This document shows, in pieces, positions 10,701 to 19,700 of a DNA stretch of 64,000 bases (its first letter is position 1; each line of letters begins with the position of its first letter). Source of the DNA: Variovorax sp. UMC13 (GTDB lineage Bacteria > Pseudomonadota > Gammaproteobacteria > Burkholderiales > Burkholderiaceae_C); NCBI RefSeq assembly GCF_014170375.1, contig NZ_LZZW01000010.1, positions 248,001 through 312,000 of the forward strand. Reading direction: 5' to 3'. The notes below the pieces were generated by a model. The model had not been told where the DNA came from, searched no databases, and saw only the letters and a list, made by a program, of their open reading frames with translations. The translations under genes were made by a program, and so were the position numbers.

Positions 10701-13700
10701 CCGCGAAGCCCGAGGCATCGGCCTGCTGGCGCGTGTTGTTGAGCGCGTTCACCGCCGCCGTGCCGGTCAGCGTGAGCGTACTGCCGTCGCCCACGCGGCT
10801 GTTGACGCGGCTGTCGGTGTCGGCATGGGCCGAGGTCGCGGTGAGGCCGGCGAACAGCGCGCCCGAGGCGCCGGTGGCGTTGGCCGACACGTTCGGCCCG
10901 CTGCCCGCGAGCTGCTGCGCGGCCGAGACCGTGAGGTTGCGCCCGCTCAGTTGCGTGCCGCTGCCCAGGTAGGCGTCGACGCGCGAGACCGCCTCGGCCG
11001 TGGCCACCGCGGCGCCCGCGGCGGCCGTGAAGCTCAGGTTCACGCCCAGCGATTCGGCCTGCGCGCGGGTCTTGCCCGTGGCTGCGATGCGTGCGTCCTC
11101 GGCCAGCCGGATGTCGCCGCCGCTGACGAAGGCGCTGACTTCGGGCGTGGCCTTGGCCGTCGCCACCGAGCCGCTCAGCGCCAGGCCCAGGCCGGCCGCG
11201 GCCGCCACCGCATGGCTCTGGGCCTGCACGTCGGATGCCGCCTCGACCGTCAGCGCGCGCACCGCGTCGCCGGTGGCTGCGCCGATCTGCGCGCCGCTGC
11301 CGATCGAGGCGCTGGTCGAGCCGTCGATGACGCTGCGGGCGATCGATGCGCCGGCCACGTAGGCGCCGACGCTGGCGCCGTAGGCTTCGGCATCGAGCGA
11401 ACGCGTGTCGGTGGCGTTCACCAGCACCTCGTCGGCCTTGTGGATGGTCAGGTTGTTGCCGATGGCCGCGCGGGTCACGCTGTCGTCGGCCAGGCTGGCG
11501 TAGGCCGCGTTGAGCGCGACCACGCCGCCGGTGCCGGCGAAGCCCAGGGCCTGCGCCTTCTCGGCCAGCGAGGCCGTCACCCGCAGGTCGCCGCCCGCGC
11601 TGACCGTCACGTTGTTGCCCACCAGTGCCTGGTTGGCGAGTTGGAAGTTGGCGATGCCCACGCCGGCCCCGAGGCCCAGCGCGCCGACCGACACCGCGCC
11701 GGTCTTCATGCCGAAGTCCAGCGTGCCGTGCGCGTTCACGCCCACGTCGCGGCCGGCCACGAGCACCGCGCCGTCGCCCACCTGCGCCGCGTTGCCCGAA
11801 GGCTGCGGCGCGCTCAGCGAAGAAGAGATGCTCACGGCCGAGCGCTTGCTCTGCGCGGTGGCCGCGATGTCGCGGGTGCGCGCGTCGTCCGATGCGGCCA
11901 GCATGCGGCCCACCGTGTCGTCGCTGGCCTGCGCATCGGCTTCCTGGTTCACGTTGCGCGGGTTGCCCGCGTGCGAGAGCTGGTCGGTCGCGTCCTGGCT
12001 CAGCGCCTCGCCGATGCCGTAGACCGCGATGCCGCCGGCCAGGCCCACCAGGCCGCCCGCGCCGCTGACCACCGTGGTCGTGTAGTCCTGGCGGCTCAGC
12101 GCGTTGACGCCGATGTCGCGCGCGGCCGTCACCTTCGCATTGCTGCCGATCGAGGCCGTGGTGCGGTTGTTCACCGTGCCCACGTCCACCGCGCCGGCCA
12201 GCGCGCCCGCGCCCAGCGCCAGCGAGCCGGTGACCACCTGCGAGCGCAGCTGGTTGCGCGCGCTGACGTTCACGTCCTGCGCGGCGTTGGCGCCGGCGTT
12301 GGCCTGGTTGATCTTTGCGTCGTTGCCGATCGAGGCCTGGGTGTCGGAGCGCACCGACTCGACCGAGATCGCGCCCGAGATGCCCGCATAGAGACCGGCC
12401 GCGCCGCTGGCGACCACGGTGAACAGGTCTTCCGAGGAGGTGGCCTGCACCTGCACGCCACGCGCATCGGCGATGGTCGCATCCTCGTCGCGGCCGCTGA
12501 AGGCCGTCATGTCGTTGCCCGTGCCCTTGCCCAGCGCGTTCACCGTCACGCCGTCGCCGATGCCGGCCTGGGTGGTCTTGGTGAGGCTGCTCACGCCCAC
12601 GGCCGCACCCACGCCGGCCGCGCCAATGCCCGCTGCCGCCGCGCCCGCGACCATGTCGGTCTGGGTGTCGTCGCGTGCCGCCACGCGCACGTTGCCGCTC
12701 GCGTCGATGCGGGTCGTGCCCGCGCCCACCAGCGCCTGCGTGGTGTTGGCGATGGACACCACCGCCACCGAGCCCGCCACCGCGACCGTGCCGGCCGCCG
12801 ACAGGCCCACGCCCATGTCGAGCACCTGGGTCTGGCCCTCGGCCAGCACCTGCACGTCGCGCGCGGCCTTGACCTGCGCGCCCGAGGCGATGGCCGCCTG
12901 CGTGGTGTTCTTGCTCACGAACACGTCGGCGCCCGCCCCCACGGCCACCGCGCCCGCGCCCGAGGCCGCACCGGCCAGGCCCAGGTGGAACTGCTCGTTG
13001 CCGGCCGCGACGCGCACCGATTGCGCGGCGTCGGCCACGTCGGCCGTCTGGTTGATCTTCGCGCCGGCGCCGATCTGCGCGCGCGTGTCGGTGTCGACGG
13101 TGGACACGTTGGCGCCCAGCGTGATCGCCGCGGCGCCCGCGCCCGCGCCCGTGACCGCATAGGCCTTGACGCTGTCGCTGTTGGTGGCCGTCACGCCCAG
13201 GCCCTGCAGGGCCTCGGTGCGCGCGGTGGCGCTGCGCTGCTGCGTGAGCGCCTTGAAGGCGTCGCGCCCGCCGATGCCGTTGCCCTGGGCGTCGGTCGGC
13301 GCCAGGCCGCCCTTGGTCACGCGGCCGTCGCCGGTGATCGCGCCGCCGTAGGCGATGTCGTAGTGGCCGGTGGCGGCCTGCAGCGCCGTGCCGTAGCCCA
13401 GCGCCTGCACGTTGGCGTTCTCGCCGATGCGCGCCAGCGTGGTCTTGTCGAGCACCACCACGCCGGCCGCCGCGCCCACCGCGGCCGAGCCGCCGGCCGC
13501 CGCGCTGCCCGCGATCAGGTCGACGGCGGTGCGGCCGTCGGCCGCCACCAGCGCGTTGCCGCGCGCGCGCAGCGTGGCGCCGTCGCCGATGCGCGCCTCG
13601 GTGTCGGTCTTGAGCGTGAAGACCGCGGCCGAGCCGGCCAGGCCGGCCGAACCGCCGGCGCCGAAGCCGATGCTGCTCAGGCGCAGGTCTTCCTGCGAAT

Positions 13701-16700
13701 TGGCCTTGACCGTGAGGTTCTGGCCGGCCTCGACCCAAGCGTTGCCGCCGATCCAGGCCTGCGTGGTCTTCGACAGCACGCCCACGTCGCCCGCGGCACC
13801 GCCGCCGACGGAGCCGCCGCCGCCCGCGCCCGCCACCACGTCGAACACCGTGGTGTCGTCGCTCGCGGACACGGCCACGCTCTGCTGGCCGGGCGTCGCG
13901 CCCTTGTTGAGCTGCACGCCGTCGCCCAGGTAGGCCTGGGTCTGCGCGTTGAGCACGTTGACGATGGCCGAGCCGCCCACCGCGACCGAGCCCGCGCCCG
14001 CGGCGCCGACGGCGAAGGTCTTGAGGTCTTCCGATGCCGCGGCCGCGACGCGGGCCGCGCCGTCGACGCGGGCCTGCACACCCTTGCCGACGAAGGCACG
14101 GGTCTCGTTCTCGATCGTGTGCACGGCCGCGGCCACGCCCACGCCGACCGAGCCGCCCACCGCCACGCCGCTCACGATGTCGAACACCGACAGCGCGTTC
14201 TTCGCATCGAGCGAGAGATTGCCGCCGGTCTGCACTTTGGTGGCCGCCGAGTCGGCGATGTAGGCCTGTGCCGTGTTCTTGGTGGTCAGCACGTTGGCCA
14301 CCCCGGCCACGGCCACGTTGCCGCCGGCCGCGCCGCTGAAGCCGATCAGGTTCACGTCCTGCAAGTTCGTCGCGCCCAGGCGGATGCCGCCCGCGCCGTT
14401 CACGTCGGCCCCGGTGCCGATGTGGGCGCTGGTGTCGTTGTGGCTTGAGACCACCGCGCTCGACACGCCCACGCCGACCTTGCCGCCCAGCGCCGCCGCC
14501 GCGGCCAGCGAGGTGGCGCCGGTGTCGTTGAGGCTGGTCAGCGCGACCTCGCCGGTGGTGACGACCTTGGCGCCGTTGCCGATCGCGGCCTCGGTGGTGT
14601 CGGTGAACACGTTGACCGCGAAGGCGCCGGCCACCGAGACGTTGTCGCCGGCCGCGCCGGACACGGCCTCGGTGTAGTAGTTGGTGCCGCCGATCAGCGG
14701 GCCGCTGGTGAGGCGGTCGGGCAGGTTCTTGATGTCGTCCACGCCCGAGACCTGCAGCGACACGCCGGGCGTGCTGACCTTCAGGTTCTGCGCGTTGAGC
14801 GACAGGCTGGCCGCATCGACCTGCGCGTTGTCGCCCAGCGTGGCCTTGTACTGGTTGTTCGAGACCACGGTGGCCACCGAGGCGCCCACGCCCACGGTGC
14901 CGGCCTTGGCCGCGGCCCAGGCCTTGGCGCCCAGCAGGCTGGTGTTGGTCGCGTCGAGCCGGATGTTGCCGGCCTGGTCGATGCGCGCGTTGGCGCCGAT
15001 CGAGGCCAGCGTCTGCGCGTTCGACACCGCGACCGCGAAGGCCCCGGCCACGCCGACCTTGCTGGCGCCGGCGCCGGCCACGCCCTCGGCCGCGAGCTTG
15101 CGGGCGAAGGCCGGCGAGGTGTTCTGCGTCGAGGCGGCGGTGACCGACAGGTCGCCCACCTTGGTGACGTGCGTGTTGTCGGCCAGCGAGGCCACGGTGC
15201 TGTTGTTGGCGATGCTGATGCCCACGCCCACGGCCACGCCGACCTGCGTCTTGGCATCGACCGCATCGCCCGCGCCGCGCGCACTGAAGTTGCTGTCGTT
15301 GTTCGCGGCCACGCTCATGGCGCCGCCCGCGGCCAGTGTGCGGCCGCCGGTCACGGCGGCCTGCACGTCGTCGTCGAGCACGTTCACGCCCACGGCCGCC
15401 GCGATCGCGACCTTGCCGCCGCCCTGCGTGCCCTGGTTGGTCTGGCTGTTCTGGTTGTTGGCGAGCGTCTTGCTGCTGGTCGCGCTGTCGGCCTGCGCCT
15501 TGTTGTCGTCGTAGGTCTTCGAAGCCTGCGAGCCGCCGGCGCTGGCCGTGGCGTCGGCCGTGTAGGCGCGCGTGGCGCTGGCCGTGAGTGCGAGCTTGCC
15601 GCCGGCCGACAGGTCGCGGTCGAGCACGGCCTGGGTCTGGCTGTTGCTGGTGATCACGCCCGCGGCCGCGCCGATCGCGGCGGTGCCGGACTTGGCCTCG
15701 CCCTTCGCGGTGGCGGTGTGGGTGCCGCTGCTGGTGGCCTGCAGCGCCACGTCGCCGCTGGCCGCGACGCCCGCGCCGGACTGGATCAGCGCCTGCGTGC
15801 TCTGGTTGAGCGTGGTCACGGCCACGGCCGCATCGAAGGCCAGCTTGCCGCCGGCCGCGCCCGAGGTGGCCTGGGTGTCGCTGTCGACGGCCGTGGTGGC
15901 CGCGACGGCGAGGTCGCGCGCGCCCGTCAGGCCCGCGTTGGTGCCCAGGCGTGCCACCGCGGCCGCATCGATCAGGTTGAGCGCCACCGAGACGCCCACG
16001 CCCACGCTGCCGCCCGAGGCGCCGCCGGTGGTGGTCGGCAGCGCCTGGGCCACGGCCTTCACCCGGTCTTCGGCCGTGAGCGACACGTCGCCGCCGCCGG
16101 CCTGCAGGGTGGCGCGCTCGCCCACCAGCGCCTGGCTCGCGGTGTTCGCGAGGTTGAGCGCCAGCGAGGCCGCGATGCCGACCTTGCTGCCGCCCGCGCC
16201 CGATTCGGCCTTGGCCTCGATGTCGTGCTGGCGGTCGCCGGCCACGTCGGTCATGGTGGCGCCGACCGCGATGCCCTTGGCGCGCACCGTCGCGTCGTTG
16301 CCGATGCCGGCCAGCGTGGCCGACTTCACCTGGTTGACCGAGGCCGCGGCGCCGATGCCCACCTGCGCGGTCTTGCCGACCGCCGTGCCGTCGGACTTGG
16401 CGCTGGCATCGGTCTGGCCGCTGGCGGCCAGTTCGAAGGCGCCGGTGGTCGACACCGTGCGGTTCGCGGCCACCGAGGCCGTGGTGTTGGCGTCGATCAC
16501 GTTGACCGCCACCGCGGCCGCCACCGACACCTTGCCTTCGCTCGACGCCGCCGAGGCCTTGCCGCCGGCCGCGTTGCCGGTGGCCGTCTGCTGCTTCGCG
16601 CTGCCGACCTTGGCCTGGGTCTGCTGGGTCTTGCCGTAGGCGAGCTGGTTGTCGACCTTGTCGTCGACCGTGGCGTCCTCGACCTTCTTGCCGTCGGCAC

Positions 16701-19700
16701 CGGTCTTGCCGGCTTCGTCGTCGGACTTGCCGCCCTTGGAACTGGCGGTGGCCGTGGTCGTGTGCCGGGACGAGGCCGTGGCCTTGAAGCGCACGTCGCC
16801 GGTCGCGTCGAGGATGTCGCGCTCGGTGGTCGCGCTGGTCACATCATTGACCAGCGCGATGCCGACCGCCGCGCCGATGGCCGCGCTCTCGCCCACGGCG
16901 CTGCCCTTGGCGGCGGTGGTCGTGACGTTGCGCTGCGTGGCCGAGACGCTGACCGCGCCCGTGTTCTGCAGCGCCGCGCCCGTGCCCAGGCGCGCGCTGG
17001 TGGTGTTGTTGAGCATCGCCAGTGCGAGCGCGGGCGTGATCGCCACGCCGCCGGCCGAGCCGGCTTCGGCTTCGGTCGCGGCCTTGTGCGCGGCCTTGGC
17101 GTCCAGCGACACCGCCCCGCTGCCCGCGAGCGTGGCGCCGTCGGCGATCTCGGCCGTGCTCTGGTTGCCCGTGATGTTCACCGCCACCGAAGCGCCGATG
17201 CCCACCTTGCCGCCGCTCGCGCCCTTGTCCACCGGCACGGCCTTGGCCGTGATGTCGGTGTTGTTCTCGGCCGCCAGCGCCACCGCGCCCGTGCCCGCAT
17301 CGACGTTGGCGCCGCTGCGCACCGCGGCATCGCTGCGCGTGTCGACCAGGTTCAGCGCCAGCGAGCCGGCGATGCCGACCTTGCTGCCGCCCGCGCCCGA
17401 AGCGGCCTCGGTCTGCACGGTGTGGGTGCTGTCGCCCGCCACGTCGGTCATGCCGGCGGACAGCGAGAGACCGTTGGAGCGGACCACGGCGCCGCCGCCG
17501 ACGATCGCGTCGGCCACCGAGGCCACCTTGTTGACCGACACCGCGGCACCGATGCCGACCTGCGTCGTGCTGCCTGCGGTCTTGCCATCGGCATCGGCCT
17601 GGGGCAGCGCGCTGCCGTCGCTCACGACCTTGGCGTCGGTGTTGTTCGAGGCGGAAAGCGTCAGGGCGCCCGCCGATGTCACGTCGACCGGCAGCTCGGC
17701 GCGCGCGGTCGCGTTCTGCAGGTTGACGCCGACGGCCGCGGCCACCGAGATCTTGCCTTCGCTGGTGCTGGCTGAGCCCTGGCCGTCCTTCTGCGCCTGC
17801 ACGGCGTTGCCGGTCGAAGCCTGCTGCTTGCTGTCGCCCACCTTGTTGGCCGACTGCTTGTTCTTGCCCAGCGCAAGCTGCTTGCCGATCTTGTCGTCGA
17901 CGCTCGCGTCCTCGCCGCCGCCGGCCGCACCGGCGTCGTCGGCCTGGTGGCCGCCGCTCGCGCTGGCCGTGGCCGAGACCTCGCTCGCGGACGCGCCCTG
18001 GGCCTTGAACGTGACCTGGCCCTTGCCCGCGCCCGAGGCGCCGTTCGCGACGATCGCGCGCGCCGTCGTGGCTTCGACCAGGTCGTCGACCAGCGCCACC
18101 GCCACGGCCGCGCCGATCGCGGCCTTGCCGCCGACCGCGCTGCCCTTGGCCGTGGTCCGGGTGGTGGCCGATTGCGCGGCGTTCAGCAGCAGGTCGCCGC
18201 CGAGCGTCAGCGGCAGCTTGCTGCTCGCGCCCAGGCTGGCCTGCGTCGTGTTGTTGGCGATCGAGACCGCGACCGAGGGCGTGATCGAGATGCCGCCTTC
18301 GGAGCCGGCTTCGGCTTCGGTCGTCACCGCATGGGTGCCGCCCGCGTCGAGCGCCACGTCGCGCGCGCCCTGCAGCTGCGCACCGTCGGCCAGCTGGGCC
18401 AGCGTGCGCGTGCCCACCACATTGACCGCCACCGAGGCGCCGATGCCGACCTTGTCGCCGCTCGCCCCGCTGGCTGCGGGCGTGGCCTTGGCCGTGCTCG
18501 CGCTGGCGTTGCGCGCCGTCAGCGCCACGTCGCCGCCCGCCCCGGCGAGCGTCACGTTGGCGCCGCCGCGCAGCGCGGCGGCGGTGGCGCTGTCGATGGC
18601 GTTCACGGCCAGCGCGCCGGCCACGCCGACGTTGCTCGCACCCGCGCCGGACACGGCCGTCGTGGTGAAGCTGTTGACCGGCGCCGCGGCCGCCATCGAG
18701 GCGCTGGCGGACACGCTGCCGGCCTGCAGCGTCTGGGCGATCGCTGCCTCGTTGCTGAGTTGTGCGAGGTTGATGGCCACGGCGGCGGCCACGCCGGTGG
18801 CGCTGTTCGTGGCGCTGCTGTCGGCAGCGACCACCACCGTGTTGCCCTCTTCGCTGCGCAGGCCCACCGCGCCCGCGACCTTGGCGGCCTGGCCCGAGGC
18901 GAGCAGGGCCTGCGTGTGGCTGCTGAGGTCGCTCACCGCGACCGCGCCCGCGACCTTGATGCCCTCGCCCGGCGCGCTGTCGGCGGTGCTGGCGTTGTCC
19001 TTGTACTTGGCCAGCGTCTGGCTGCCCTGGCTGCTGCCGCTGTCGTCCTTCTCGGCACCCTGGCTCGCGGCCTTGGCCGTGACCGTCGCGGTGTTGCGCG
19101 AGGCGGCCGACAGGTCGAGCGCGCCCGCGGTGATCGCGGCTTGGCCGTCGATCACGGCCGAGGTCGTGCTGTCGATCACGCTCACGGCCACCGCGGCGCC
19201 CGCGGCGTTGTTGCCGGCGGCGGCCGCATCGGCCACCGAGGTGGTGCTGACCGTGTTGACGGCCGCGAGGCCGAGCTTGCCGGTCACGGCCGCGGTGCTG
19301 GTGTCGGTCACGCGCACCTGGGCCAGGCTGGTCACGTCGGACACGGCCACGGCCGCATCGCCGGCCTTGTTGGCCAGCGCCGAGGTGGGCGTGGCGTTGG
19401 TGCTCACGCTGGTGGTGGCGCCCAGCAGCGCATCGCCGCCGACCGTGAGCTGGCTGCTGCCGCCCACGTTCACCGTGGCGCGCGCATCCACGCGCTGCAC
19501 GCTGGCCGCGATCGGCGTGGTGAAGGTGGAGGTGGCGACCGTGGTCGTCGCCTGCGCCGTGAGGTTCTCCAACGTGCGCAGCTGGCTGCCCTGGATGTCG
19601 ATGCTGGCCGCGGCTTCGGCCTTGGCCAGGCCGCTGGTCACGGCCAGCGAGGCGTCGGTCAGCGTCGACGTGGCCGACAGCTCGATGCTGGTCGCGAGCA

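Noticed and set aside
6562..14448. A 2628-codon open frame on the plus strand, antisense to the TpsA gene
   Set aside because: Its translation is Arg/Ala/His/Gly-rich with no domain. It mirrors the codon bias of the real gene on the other strand in very GC-rich DNA.
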